The notes beneath the pieces are model-generated. The model was not told where the DNA came from, did not search any database, and saw only the letters and a program-made list of their open reading frames with translations. Below, piece after piece: positions 26,201 to 41,498 of a stretch of DNA of 64,000 nt (within the stretch, counting starts at the first letter, position 1; each line of letters opens with the position of its first letter). The stretch comes from Metaphire vulgaris (taxonomy: Eukaryota > Annelida > Clitellata > Crassiclitellata > Megascolecidae), in NCBI GenBank assembly GCA_018105865.1, contig CM030845.1, forward strand, positions 13,205,390 through 13,269,389, given 5' to 3'. The translations under genes were made by a program, and so were the position numbers.

Positions 26201-28679
26201 TATTACTTCTTTCTAAGAACACAATGGTTGGAATTTTCTCAATTTTTTCTCAGCAAAAGTCCACGAATAGCTCTTTCTCTTACGCGATGTATCCCGAGTT
26301 CTGGGATACATCGCGTAAGAGAGAGAGATGGAGAGAAAGACAGACAGAAACACAGCGAGAGTGAGAGAGGGGGAATAAGAAGGAGGGAGAGAGAGAGAGA
26401 GAGAGATCTCCGGTGGAGAGACCAGCAGTAATCTCTCATCATGTTTACATCCCGATGGCCTTGGTACTGTTTTTCCATTTCTTATATATCTTGGTGAAAC
26501 CACTCACCTTGCTCTTCACTTACTGATCCAAGATTTTCTGGGGAAAATTCAGGTGAGAATGTAAAAAGTGTAGCTTCAGACTCATATTGCACCCAAGTCT
26601 TTCAAACATTTCTAAACATGTTGTCAACTATATTTTTGCAGCCAGGGTCTTTCTCATTTCAATAAACTTCAAAACTACCTGCTTAAATGCAGTCCAAGCA
26701 TCCTTTTCTCTCAATGTCATCATTGTGTCACAACCTATGGTCCTGCAGAAGCTTTTGTATGTCAGGACCAACAAAGACACCTTCTTTTAACTTTGCTTCT
26801 GATAAGTGAAGGAATTTTTGTATAGATATTGAAAATAAGCTTCAGATTTTGTGAGTTCTTTGACAAATTGCTTCTTAGGGTCCAATTTTATGTGTAGTGG
26901 TGGAAGCAGTACCTTTTTCGGGTCTACCAAACTTACGCGCACAATGTTTTTGCTTCCTGGTTCAAGATTTTTCTCACTTGTCCTATACCAACAAAAAGAT
27001 GCTCCAGGAGCAAGCAAGTTCTTTTCTTTCAACCTGGAACCAAGAAGTTCAGCTTTCTCTTTGGTTAAACATAAGTCTCTTACTAGATCATCCAATTTGC
27101 TTTGCTCAAAATGCTGAGGTTTGCTGCTTTCTTATTTGCAGTCAGATCCGGTGTTGAGCTCTTCACACTCAGATTCACTACTAGTTGTGCAAAGAGCTTG
27201 CAATGAATCTGGTGAGATAAGAACAGGGATACCTTCACCATGAGGTACAGGACGCAAGGCGGAATGCAGACTGGGATATGAAATTTCTTCCTTGTTCTTA
27301 GAATTGTACACACTGACATCGACACTGCAAAAATAACAGTCATCAGTGTGGTTTTTCTGTTCTCTTCATACCATTGGTACTCCAAATTTTCAAAATCTTT
27401 TTCCCATATGACCATTTCCTTAAATATTCTACATAAACATAACCCACCCTATCTGGTGCCCAAGACTTTTCCTGGTCTCTGAGTTTTACACCAAAGTAAG
27501 CAAGGTACAGCTTTTTCACAAACTTCGTTATCTTCCTTTGATGTTTCTTGACCATAAATTGGACTTATTTTAGGAGAGAGAACTTATCATCATTGTTGTC
27601 ATCACCACCGCTGCCACTGCTGAAGTCACCACCACCACCACCACCACCACCACCACCACCACCACCCACCACCACCACCACCACCACCACCGTTTCTTAG
27701 ACTTTTAAATGCTTTTCTGGCACAAATGGTTTTGCTATGGATTTTACAGGTTAATAAAGTCAGTATGAAGCCATCAGATTGTCAGTTCAAACATGAAAAT
27801 TCAAAATTTCCAGACACTGCCTTGGCTTTGCTGGGAAGCTCACTACACTCACACATCCAGACTCCTTCAGCAGCAGAGCCATCCCTTTTGGAGCACACAC
27901 CTACAATGTGCCGCTCATTCTCTCCAAGACCTCTGGATTCGCTAAAGAAGTCTCCAAAGTACTACTTTCTACCGAATGTCATCGTCTGATTGAACGTTTC
28001 CTGACAAGTGCTACATATGAGAGTTTATAGCACAGCAGCAGTGACGCTGCCAGCATACGGTCCTCAGATTTGCATATGCACTCAACTCTGATCAAAAGGA
28101 TGCAGAAAATTTTCAAGTACTCAAAGACGTTGCCATGAATTTTTCAAAAGCTCCATCGGGCTTGATTTAGAGCTGCAGAATAATACCGGAACTTGGATGA
28201 TTGATTGATAATCACAACATATGGTCATCCATCATAAAACAAAAAACGTCATTGCATAAATTGGCGTTTTAAATAACTCGCAGTAGTTCACAATGGTTAT
28301 ACTTAGAAAATACACAAAAAACGTTTTAGTATCAGAATACTATTTTAATCATATAAAAGAAGAACAAATTAAATGTTGAAATAAGTAAATTTCAAACTAT
28401 AACTTGCCTTTCTCTTTGTTATTTTTAATGTCTTCAGTGTCATCTTTAGCTGACATGTCAGCCAATTTGCATGAATAGAGTTGTAGAAGAAGACCTTTTT
28501 CTTCCAACTTATTAATGTCTTTGATCTTAGATTTTCTCTTTATACCCTCTTCTTTCTCTTCTTCTTTCTTCCTCTCTTCAGCCTATGTCAAAAATCAGTT
28601 AATGAAACTGACATCTCAGTAACTTCACAAAAATATCAGCAAGTTATTCATATCATGCAACTGAACAAAAACAGTTTAC

Positions 28680-28720
<41 letters not shown>

Positions 28721-31700
28721 TAATAATATTGATAATATTATATTGAAAAACCACTGTCACTTATACAGCCCTCGATTCCAACTTCTAAGGGTTTTTACAG
28801 CTGTTATCTTTGATTCTAGGAGGAAAAATACAATTTGCAGCATGCAATGCCAAAAAGGCAGACATTAAATTTCAGTTCATCATAATTTTGTACTACAATC
28901 ACTATGTATAAATCAAACAAACATATTTATGCCTAACTGAATTATCCTATTTGTAATATTTAAAAGACTGAAGTCCATTGCGTTGTTAGACTAATCTTAG
29001 CCTCGTTCTTTCTAAACATTATTTTGGTTGTAGCAGTGATATGCAGAGGGCTTTGTTCTTCGGGGGGGTTGGTGACATTTAATCACATGACAGTTACTGG
29101 TAATCACATGACAGTTATTCACATGAATTTACAGGATTACAGGATCAATCAGTCAAATTTGCAGCTAGCCGAGCACTGATCCCTTGATAGCCTCTGTGGT
29201 CGGCCAAGTTATTTTATTGGATTTGTTTTTGACAACCCTAACCCTAACCCAACCACCCTAACCCTTACTTTAACCTCACCCTTACCCTAACCCAAATCCT
29301 TACCTTTACCCTAATCTGTACTTTCACCCTAACCCTTACCCTAACCATAACCCTAACCCAAAATTAATATTTATTTAAACTTTTATTTGTTCGAACATAG
29401 GAGATTAAATGTCAGTGATTAACTGTCGCGTGATTAAATGTCCGTACACCCTTCAGGGAGGAGGGGAGAGAGGGGGACTGCATAGGTTGTTCTTTGTCCT
29501 TATTTACCAATACGTCCATCCACTTGGATTTTAAAGCAATTTTATTACATGAAGCAAATATTGACACTTGACTAATTTCCCAGAAAACAGATGTTTAGCA
29601 ATTTTTCGTCATGTCCTCAAGTACTCTGCTAGTGAAAAAATATATCACATGGCACTTCTACTTTGTTCATCAATATCTTGTAGATCTATTAGATCTCCTC
29701 TAACTCTTCTCTTCTCTTATGTAGTCAATCCACAGTGCATTTCTTGATATCCCTTGATCACTTTGGTTGCTCTATGTTGAACTCTTCCCAAAATCTCTGT
29801 GTCTTTCTTCAAAAATGGATATTCCATGCTTGAATTTAATATTACAAATGCGACGTACCATTGTCTTATATAGTCTCGTTATTATTTCTCTATCTCTGTT
29901 CACTATATTCCCCTTCATTATTTCTAGGATTTTGTTGTCCATTTTAGCTGCTTTGGCACATTGCCTAGTTGGTTTTAAACTGCTATCCATAATTACACCT
30001 AAATCGCTCTCTTCAGTTGCACATTTTAAATCTTTCCACATAAGTGACGTATATATCATTTCAGATAATTTGCACTTATATCAAAATAATCAGCAAAAAT
30101 AACGATGTCTCACCTCCGCCTCTGCAGAGAAGCCCTCCACCAGAATGGCAACGAGCAGATTAAACAGGACGTAGTTTCCAAATGTCATCAGAGCAATGAA
30201 ATAAAGAGCCGCCCAGGGCGTTGTCTTCGCCATTCCTATGTAGAGAACTTCGTGCCAGTCTTCTTGCGTCAAAATCTAATAATCAGTGATTTACAGGTTC
30301 GTGTGCAGTTGTCTATGTACATTTCTGCCACTTTCCAACAAATTACCAAATAAATATAATAGAAAGAACTCAGAGCAATGACAAAATGGGTATTAAGTTA
30401 TTAATAAATAATTTGAATTTGATATTTTTAAAGTGATCAGTTACTGCTCAATGACTCAAATTCAGACATAACAGAACTGTTATCAGCAGAATGCTCTAGG
30501 ACCTAACGTTTCAGTTCTGCACTGTAAAAGTTCACTGATTTATACAGAGAATATAAGATAACGGCACTCAGTAGCAAAACATTAGACAGACTAAATCCTT
30601 AAATCCACAAAGTAGATTGTCTACAGATATACACTACCAATGAAAATAAAATGACAGTCAAAATTTCTCACTTGAAAGACAGTGATAATGGCCCACAGGA
30701 GGCTATCAAAATTTTTCCTTTTGCAAACTCGTCTAGTATCATTGTTAGTGTGTATTACATCACAGAACTTGCATCCAAAAAGATTCATCCCAAGGATGCT
30801 ACAAAAGTAACAAACAGATCAGCTGTGAAAAGTCAAATATTATGTCAAAAATAATTTTTTTAATTTCTATGCCACTGACAGCAGTTGTCATTAAGACTGC
30901 CAAGGATGTATGATGCATCATGGCAGACACATTTTTCAAATGAATTAATGAAAGTGGGCTGCTGTTAGATTCATCCAGGTTCACAATATAGCAAAATGTG
31001 AAAAGAGCTTCCAGACTAGCATCCTCTGACTGGATGGTACAACTGAAACATGGCCAAAGTACAGAGTATAGTCAAATGCTTCCAAATTAACTGCTGACCA
31101 ATCTTTGGTATACACAGGAATTGCTGAAATTCACTCTCCTGCTTTCTTACCCTGTGAGTATGTAAGCAAAATCTCATTAATTTCTTTAGCGCTTTCAAAA
31201 GCAGCACCGCAGTAGCTCCTTATTCCTCTGGGTGCATAAACAGAGACTGATAGTTGGCAATTGGAGCCATTCATATATCAGACGTTAATTAACCCCTTAA
31301 CTGGGGATCCCGGATATATCCGTCTATTTTACATTGAGTTACAGTTAAATACACGGTTAAGGGGTTAATACATTTATATGGTGCACTCTATAGGCTGATG
31401 CCAAGTGCATTATTATTCAGATGCTAAACAAATTTAAATTGAAACACGTGAGATATAAGATGCTAAATATGATTGGCTAAATTGAATCTTATGATGATTC
31501 TTGGTATGATGCAATGAAGTGGTAAATCTGGTCAAATCAGAAATGGCAATGGGTCCTCAAAATAACCAATGACCCATGGAACCCACTTGAACCCTTGATC
31601 TACATGACCCACGGGTCTTCGAAAAGTAAATACCGGTATCTAATGTGATCTTTCATAGCCATTAAATCATGTCAACAGTAATGTTGAGTATCAATAATTT

Positions 31701-34700
31701 GAACATAAGAACAGCGCAACCCTAACACACAACAGTGAAATCATTACCATAGACTACCCTAGATGCAAACATTGCATTGCAGATTATTCTTTGTCAAAGA
31801 ACATGAGCTTAAACTTTCAGGCCCTGCATAGCTGCACTTGCAGTCCTAAAATTTGATGGGTCGTGGGTCAGGACCCATCAAGTATTGGTGACCCATTTGA
31901 CCATTGACCCATTGCTATCTCTTGGTGAAATATATCACCAATTCTGCAAACATCTTACAAAAGATTCCTTATAGAGACAAAACAAAAACTCAACATGCCT
32001 GAAAATGAATATAAACAATATAAGGAGAGCAAAAAACATTGCAACATTGTCCATTGTACGAAGCATGACCACAAGTTGATAGCGTAGCGCTGGTAGAAAT
32101 CGCACCAACTTCAGAATTCGTAGCAGTCTAAACGTCCGGAGTACAGACAACCCTCCTGCTCCTCCCTGCACCAGCTCCACAAGACTAAAATTACAGCCAC
32201 ATGCAAAAATGTTACATAGCATATTTTATTGTAAGATTTAAAAATAAGCTGCTCTCTGATGTGTGCAGTACCTAGAAGAACTACAGCTACACACACACAC
32301 ACACACACTTTTTCACTTTTTATATACACTTTAGAGGAAAACATGAGTAGGAATCAGACTCAAATTTTAGAATACTTTTCATCCAGTCAATTGAAATCAT
32401 TGACTTTATATTTTGATTCAAATTCAATGTTTCATATTTAGAAAATGCTATACTGAATGTATTTATACACCCACATTTTGTAATTTTATATGTCAACAGA
32501 CTACCTAATATGAATAAAACCCCACTAAAAGGCTACTTTGAGAAAAAGTGTACACAAGATTCCTAAATTCAAAAGGATTGTTTATACTTGTCGTTAACCA
32601 AAGCCCTTGATGAAAAACATCACAGAAAGATCAAATGACAACTATCAATCAGACAAATTCTAAGGCAGAGCAATGGGAAGAGAACGTCAAACAGATTGTA
32701 TTTTGTCTCAGGAAAGACACAACACGTGCAAAGTGGGAAATAATGAAACAAGGAATCAAATAAATCTCAGAATCTTCACACATCATACATCTTTATTAAC
32801 TGCCTAGGATGACCGCTTTAGAAAAAAACATAAATTATTTATGAAGCAGTCCCGAAGCACAACAGAGAACCAAAAATGCAGCGTGCAGTGATTTTTTTCC
32901 AATTAATCAGTAGCTGCCTGTGGCTGATAGATTTCATGATCTTCTATCTCCAGTTTCAACTCATAATGCTCCATATTACAAGATAGCAATTTCTAAAGCA
33001 GGTGCAACATCTCAGCAGCATCATTGATGCAAAACAATGGATCTGCAGAATCAGTGCTGGGCATGTTACTTTAAAAAGTAACTAGCTACAATTACTAGCT
33101 ACTGCACTAATAAATTACCGGTAGCTACTTTTCTCGTGACTTTTGATAACTACTGAACCCTGTAACTTGCTAAGCTACTAGTTATACTACTACTACTGCT
33201 AAATCTTTCTCCTCAGTTGTAACAGAGAATAGTGATTGATAACTGATAAGTAATAACTGCATCAATACTATCAACGTAGCCAAGTATTTTTAGTTGCCGT
33301 CTTGCATTCCTCTGTGAAAAGGTGATATGTGAGCCGGGGGGGGGGGGGGGCAGAAGAAGGCAGAGTGGGTCATCTGCTGGAGCCGTTGACTGATAGAGTG
33401 AGGTTCAAGCCCCGTTAGCACCCCTAGTGGCTTTCACACATGCAGTAATGCCTCCTAAGCAACCTTAAATCACACTGCTTCTTCACGTGCTACATGTATA
33501 GGCCTATGTTGCTATATCAGCAACCATGGATTTCCACTCTGTACTGTTTCTGGTTGTTCTTATCAGTTCAATGTTGACTTTGATTCCTGTTTTTTTTCTT
33601 TTAGGCCATCTCTGTATTCTATTATATCTGCCTTCCTCTTGCTCTTGTCCCTCTATTTGTATTGTTATTACCAGATTCTCCAGGCTGTCCTTCCCCACTG
33701 TGCCCAAAAAATTCGAGCCGTTGCTTTCCTATGGTTTCTATCATTTTTTTGCACTAAAAGATTGTAGAACTACCTCATTAGTAATATTTTCTGTTAATAA
33801 ATTTTTTGCATGTGTCTGAGAAATCACAGTTCTGCAGCTTCCAGCTTTCTTTGAGTTGTTTTCATTAGAGTCTATATTTCTGACTCATGCATTCGAACTT
33901 GCACTCTTACTGAATCAAAATAGTTAAAATCCAAATAAATCCAAATCATCATTTGTCACTCATTAATATTAATAATAATGTCACTCAGATTCGTTCGCAA
34001 GGAAACTTAAAGCTTATTTCTATGAGACCTCGTATAAGTGTTAAGTGCTCTGGCCTTTGGCCCTTCGTCCATGTTTCTACACTATATAAATTGACTTATT
34101 AACCTAACCTAACCAGGTGTAGGTTAGCGCAGGTAGGCAAAAGCTTCAGTTAGACCATTTCTGTGAGAAGTCAGGATCTGGCGCTCAATTGGAGAGGCTG
34201 GGAGAGAGAACGTCACGAAACGACAGCTAGCGGCAAAGAAAGTGAATTGGTGAAATTTCAAATGGATTCTATCAATTACTGAATTAATAGTTTAATAAAT
34301 CAAAACAGCTTTTATGAAATTAGAAATTGTAATTATAATTAAAAATATTGTTCTTGCCAAAATTGGGCTAAATTAGCTTAACAGGGCTCTAAACAGAGTT
34401 CTAAAAAAGTATAAAAGATACTCAAAAGAAACAGTGCATCAATTGATGGGGTGTTAACCAAAAGCTAGTTAGTTAAAGTTTTCTTAAAAAATTACAACAG
34501 TGTCTAAACATGAGCGAAATATATAACGAGAAAGCAAAATCACTTAAAAGGCCAATAATAAAGCAATCAAGTTTTTAAACTAAAATTTCTTATACTGCTG
34601 TGTCTTCTATCCAGTTAATCTGTTCTTTCATGACACATTAGGCCTATATGGTTTTCGTTCATAATAATAATAATGTGATTTTAAGTGGTTTAGGAGGCTA

Positions 34701-37700
34701 AGTAAGCCTGTGTGAAAACCACTGATGTAACCATCTGCATTCAATAACCTAGTTTATTGAGATAGCCTTTGAATCCGTTTACTGTTTTAACTGAATTCAT
34801 CTGAGTTGGTGAAGATTCTATGTTTGTCATTTTAATATAATTCAATTTCCACAAATGGAAATGTGACATGAATTTGCTTTAATGTTTAAATAAGTCCAAC
34901 TGCTTTAAATCTTTAAAAATATTTCTTGGCATCTACACTGTTTGTTTCTTTAGGAAATGACTGCTTTTAATTCATTTAAACTCTGTATCACCAAAGTCTT
35001 ACTTTTCTTCAAGTACATTAATAGTGGAACCATTTTTTATTTTTTTTAATTTTAGAAACTATTAGGAAATAAATTTTTATAATATATTTTCTGTCCTTTG
35101 TGCACATAGAGATAATACAGTATTTCTTTGAAGAACTTTCTATGAATCAGATTAACTGAACAGCATTTCTATAAAACAATTCTCACAGGCATGGCCTCAC
35201 AAATACAACCTGTCTGTTTAAGTACATGCAATAATAGCAGCTTCACAAGTAATGAGAAGCAGGATTCCATCACATAACTTTGATAACACGGACAAAGTCC
35301 CAACCAATTGCTAAAGAGGAATCAGCTATAAAAAACCTCAGACAACTGCACTGACTCAAGTCAATAACTGCCAACATTACACTTTACAAAGTCATTCTGT
35401 TACAGGAAATTCCTTTCTAAAGCTAGTTATAAATTCTTTGAAGCTCACACAATGTCATACAATATTAGAATCAGCACAGTACATAGAATAACAAATAGCT
35501 GATTTTCATTCACAATGCATTCACACTAAGTGCAGATAAACCAATAATTCAAATAAAAGAAATAAGTAAATCAGCATTTGAATCACCTGAGTACTACAAT
35601 GAATCCATCAAATACATTGAAGCCATTCTTTATGTATCCAAACAGTCCATCGGCAATGATCTTAAGCACCATCTCAATGGCAAACAGACAACTGAAGAGT
35701 ACATTGCTATTCTCCAGGATCTGAGTCAATATTGTTGGCTAAAGACAAACGGAACAGTAGTACAATCATTTCTCAGAAGAGGCTACACTCGTTAACCTCA
35801 GTAGCAATGTCTAAAGCACTTCACATAGGCCAACCTTCAGCTCAGAAGCACATATATAAAAATCTGCAGAAACTAAAGTCATGTTGAAGCAGGAATGTCC
35901 AAGACAATAACACACAATATACTCGAAACTGAGAAGTCAAGGAATGCTGTCCTCTCAAAACTTTTCCCCTTTTCCATTTCTTATGAAAATACATCTTTCA
36001 CTTTATTTATAATTTTTTTTAACTTTTCCCCCTTTCCATTTCTGATGAAAATACATCTTTCACTTTATTTATAATTCAATCAGAAACAATGATCTGGGAA
36101 CTTTTGAATCACAGCACCTGTCAAGACTGTAAGAGATCTGAAATGTATTGCTAACTTTAAATTGTACAATAAAGAAAATAAAAGAGACTAAACCTAAAGG
36201 ATTAAGAGAATATTGTGGGAAAATGGGTTTAATCAAATCAATCATATGTGACGTATGTGTCTAGGTATACGGACATTCTCCCCTGGACATAATCCCCCCG
36301 AACATATCTCCCCCCGGCAAAGAAGTTATAGATCTTAATAATTTTAAAAGGTACTTTTCGGTTACCTGATGCCATGGCTGCCGTCAGTATCGTTTAGGGT
36401 TAGTGTTTAGTGTCTGGTTTATGGTGTGGGTAATGATTATAGTCAAAGTCCATGGAGTTAACAAAGGGGGGATTATGTCCGGCTGTGTCATTTGAAAGGG
36501 TGTATCGGGGATAATGTCCAGGGGGATTATGTCCAGGGGAGAGAATGTCCTACAATCATGTGTCTAGCATGTGGCATTGTGGCATACCACATTGGCTTAT
36601 GCCTACAAAATCACAATTATTATTTCTTATTATTATTATTATTATTGTTATCCTAAGATAAGCTCATGAATAAGATCCGTCTAGAACTTTTGGTGTGCAT
36701 TACCTTAAAACATTCCTTTTTCACATTCTTCCTCAGTGCAGTAACTTTGGTGTTTAAATCATAATTGCTATTAGCATCATGATCATCAATACTGTTGCCA
36801 TTATGATCATAGCATAGGCCTACTTTCCTTCTATTTGAAGGTGTGACTCAAAAAGCACAAAGGAAATCAAGTCTAGTTTCTTCTTTAACATTATATATTC
36901 AGTTGATGACTGACCATTAAATGATGACTGGGCAACATCAAAATGTAATGCAAAGTAATGCAATAAGGGACTTACATTGAGCCTCTTATGTTTTTACAGA
37001 CAGGTGCTCCATGCTTTAGCGTTGTTTGATAGTATACATTCTGTTACCTGATTATGATATTCAATGCCCATGCTGAGTGTATTGATAAGGATTGCCGCCA
37101 ATATTCCTTGCTGGCAGTGTTTGTTATTAATCATTCTTCTGACTGACATCCGAAAATCATACCAATAGCGCAGAACTTTAAAAATGCAAACCAAAGAACA
37201 TTTCACAATACCTTAACTCAAATATTCTTAGAACTTTTATTTATGTTGTTTATCTGCTCAAGAAGTACTATATAAAATACAGTCATGTTTTTACCTGAAT
37301 CAGTATATACCGGTAACTATACATATAATATATATATAATTATTCAACCATATATGGCATTCAAATCTGTACAAAATGTGAATTTAAATGAGTTCATGAC
37401 CAACCATTTAGCTGTATGTGAATATTATAACATCTATCATATTAAAATCGTTATTCTGTATGTCTGTTACCTTCGAGCGTTCTGATTGGTTGCGTTCGAG
37501 CGTTCTGATTGTTTGGCTGTGTGAGTGTTCTGATTGGTTGGCTCAACTTGGCTGTGTGAGCGTTCTGATTGATTACTTTCAAGCGTTCTGATTGGTTGGC
37601 TGGGTGAGCGTTCTGATTGGTCATTCTGGAATATTCGTTGCCTCGGCGGCGCAGTGAAGCTTCGCAGCGAGCTTCAGCTCAGCGAGCGAAGCGAGCCTTC

Positions 37701-37884
37701 GAGTTCTAGTCTTATAATAATATTGGCGACCGCAGGTTCCCGTTGACCGCTGCCAAAGTCTCGAATAGTCTGCTGTTGTCAGCAACTACATGGCAAAGAC
37801 ACTACAAGCATTTATATGAGAACTGAAAACTGCTTGTTAGTTGTCCTAGCAGTACTTGTATGATATGCCGCTCTAATCAGTTCC

Positions 37885-37948
<64 letters not shown>

Positions 37949-38264
37949 GTATTAGAGTTTTGATGGGTTTGGAAAGTATACGTGTTGTTGTGTTGTTGTA
38001 AAAAAGCGACAAGCATCCTTATTTGTCAATAAATATGTGAAGAAGCCACTTTAGCCTCACTGTAACCTACTTTGCCGAGTGCATTGCTAGAATTTGTCTG
38101 AGGGCAGAGGCTGGCTGGATGGGCAGTGATAGTGGCTGTACTGTGTAAAGTGTGTGTTTAGTTTATTAGTTTATTATTAGTTTATTTTATTTAGTTTTGT
38201 TCAGTTGATTTGTGTTATTCCTTGTTTGTGTACTATTTTGATGCTGTGCTTGTCACGAATAAAG

Positions 38265-38347
<83 letters not shown>

Positions 38348-41300
38348 CTTGGAATGCTAATGAAGCTCTCGGGTTTTGCAGAAAAGAGTAAGGAGTTTGT
38401 TGAGAAGCCTCCTTCTCACACAAGTCCTTTGCATTTGGCAGAGTTTAGTTTTTAAAATATCTTTCTCTGGCTCATCAAACAACTTTCAGTAATAAAAAAA
38501 CATACAATTGTATAGAACATCTTTCAGATTTCTTATAAAGATCCCTGAATTAAATTACAGATGTCCTTTTGTGATAGTCAAGTATGAAAGAAGTGAGGGC
38601 TTCATTAGGGGCATTTTTCAAGATCGTTAGAATTTGAATCTTTAATTTTCATACGTACTTGGCTTACTGTAGGATCTTCAAACTCTTGAAATCTGCACCA
38701 AATGTATGGTTGCAGGTCCACAATTAAGGGCAGTAAGATTTTTGGCCAAAACGGGTTACCTTCATGCCTTCATCTAGATTTGACTTATGTTTTAGTCAGT
38801 CAAAAGAGTGGCTATCTATCAATCTATATTTACTCTTTTTCCATCTGCTTTTCTGCATTTATAGCTGTTTTGCAACTCACTTTGTTTTGCAAGATAACTG
38901 TCACCTAATTAATTTCTTCTCTTGCACTGAGTGAATTCATATGCATGGTTCCATTGCAGTTTACAAACCACTCAGGATCTATGCCGTACTATACTTCTCT
39001 CTGGCTAATGTTTGCTACCGGTCATATTTTTCCGTTTCCAATAGGTTTTACAATCGTACACTATGTTCAGGAACTGCAGGAGCTTCCGGCATTAAAAGCA
39101 ATTCATCTCTTACAATGTGTTTCACCTCATGGCATTGGTTAAGTGTACTGTTATGAATTATGACTGTTATACTAGAACAGCGAGTGTACCTCAGAATGAG
39201 CTGGAATGTGAAGCTTCTGTTGCATATTGGCCCGTAACAGTACATACCAGTAATTGAGGACCTATTCAATGCCTGTCAGAGGAAGTGCAGAGAGCGGCGC
39301 TTCTTGGCATTTTGACAGTATTTCCTGACGGAAGAAAGGTGAGAGGATATGGGGCAATTGCTTTCCTGTGGGTAAAGGACTGTTATTTTAAGCCATAAAG
39401 GCTTTGCTCTACTAGGCAAAATCTCAACTGCACTTTTGCATAGCACTCTGAGTGCCAATCACAAAAAAACTGCATAATCCAAGACAAAAACAAGAAGAAA
39501 AAATTCTCCTCTCATCAATCAATCTTACGGCAGCTCTAACGTCCGACAGTTTACACTTGCACCTAGAAATCACATCACTGGGTGCTTTACAAGCAAATTA
39601 TTACTAATGCCATGTACCAATGCCAACATATACATTAAAACATATTAGAATCGGATTATAATTGGCCAGAGTGCGGGTCTGTTTCAATGAAATTATATAT
39701 GCAGTGGATCGGGACCTCATCCACTGCATTTGGATTTCTCTTATAAAGATGCTCTTTGTAATGATTTATAACAAATACCAACGAAAAATTCAGATTACAT
39801 TTCAGAAATTTTAAAGCAACTACTCTATTAGTGCAGTTAACCACCTGGACTATTGTAATACAGTGGTACAGCAATATGTAATGTGCAAATTGTGCAGAAT
39901 TCAGGATTCTGTTGCTAAAATCATCACCATAATTTCATGGCTTATCACACTCTATCCATTCTTTAAAATTTCCATTGATTATCTGCTGGAGAAGGAATCA
40001 AATTTAAAGAGTGCTCTATCAATTTATAAATCATTTATGTCTGGCCAACCTCAGCATCAGAAATTATGCTGAAACTACGCAAATCACTCACTCAACAAGA
40101 TTTACTGATTAATTATTCAAAGCACTTAGAACTAAGACTGAAAGTTGTGAGAAAGCCTTTTCTTTTGCCTTTCAAAATCCGAAACTCTTTCTCTCTCCGT
40201 CCGACCCTCCAATTCACTGTGCACTTTCAAAAAGCACCACTTTCAACCGGCCTTTTATCCATGGTCTGCATCGCTGTTTGCCATTTACTCAATTCTCTGG
40301 CGCTGATTTCACTGGCATTGAATCTTAAGGATAAACTTTGAGAATCATCAATTGATTTTCATGTCTATCAGAACCAGATATATAACAGAGCATCATCAGT
40401 GCTGTCATAATCATCAACATCATCATTATCATCATCAACATTAAAATGGACAACTGGTCATTTATAGTGCACCTTACAAACTTGAAATATGCAAAAGTTT
40501 GAGAATTACAATCATTATCACAAGAAATTTAATTGACCTAAGGACACAGTGAAGTCTAATCTACAAGAAATATAAGCAACTTACTGTGAGACCTTCTTGC
40601 TTCTTTTTCATTGACATCATCATCATCATCACTGCCATCACTACTTTCTTCACTAGATTCATTGTCTGAACTGCTTCTTCTTGTTTCTCCGTCACTTACT
40701 TTGCGGCTGCTAATTTGCATACTTGAGGGATCTTTCTCTACCACAGTTAAATTGAAAATGGTTTAAGTTAGATCACAATTATTACTTTATAATATAAACA
40801 GCAAGGCCCTTGTGTTTTCCAATATGCAACAGTTACTGCAAAAGATTATGCACTCAAATTCTTAAATTCTCAAATCCTGCAATGGATTTGAATAGAAACA
40901 TGGAGACGAGGAAGCTGATGAAATTGACATAAACCACTACGAGTCCTAAAGTCTCTAAAGACGAGTTAGACGACCGGAGGACGCTTGACGATTAGAAAGA
41001 AACTGCCATTTTCTCGTGCATCAGCCGAAGACAGAACATGGCTGTCAAGTCAAAAGACAAATCGTTAAACGTCTCACGGCGCTCTGCAATGCTCGGTCAC
41101 ATGCAGATAAATCAAACCAGCGCAGAATCAACACGTCCTGAACCGGCATCACAGCTGATAGAAATACCCACAAAAATGCTGCATAATTAAATGGTTCACC
41201 GTGTGAATGTTGAATGAGCGCAAGTGACCAATTCTAAACGGTAGAAGTGACACCAAAATGGCCAACGCAGAAGGGATTTGTCACAAAACATTAGGCATTG

Positions 41301-41466
41301 AGCTACTATTGCCAAAGAACACAAAATTTCAAAAGCACTCGTAAGCAGCATAGATTTCTACTGTACAGCAGCGGATGTGGTTCGTGAGACAGGCTATGTA
41401 AACGCACACACGAGAGAAATTCTACAAAATTCTGAAAGAATTGCCAGTAGACTGCTAAAAATATTC

Positions 41467-41498
<32 letters not shown>

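Noticed and set aside
41039..41191. 50-codon plus-strand open frame starting at ATG in a GC-richer intron patch
   Set aside because: No motif, no splice or promoter context, and length is compatible with chance.
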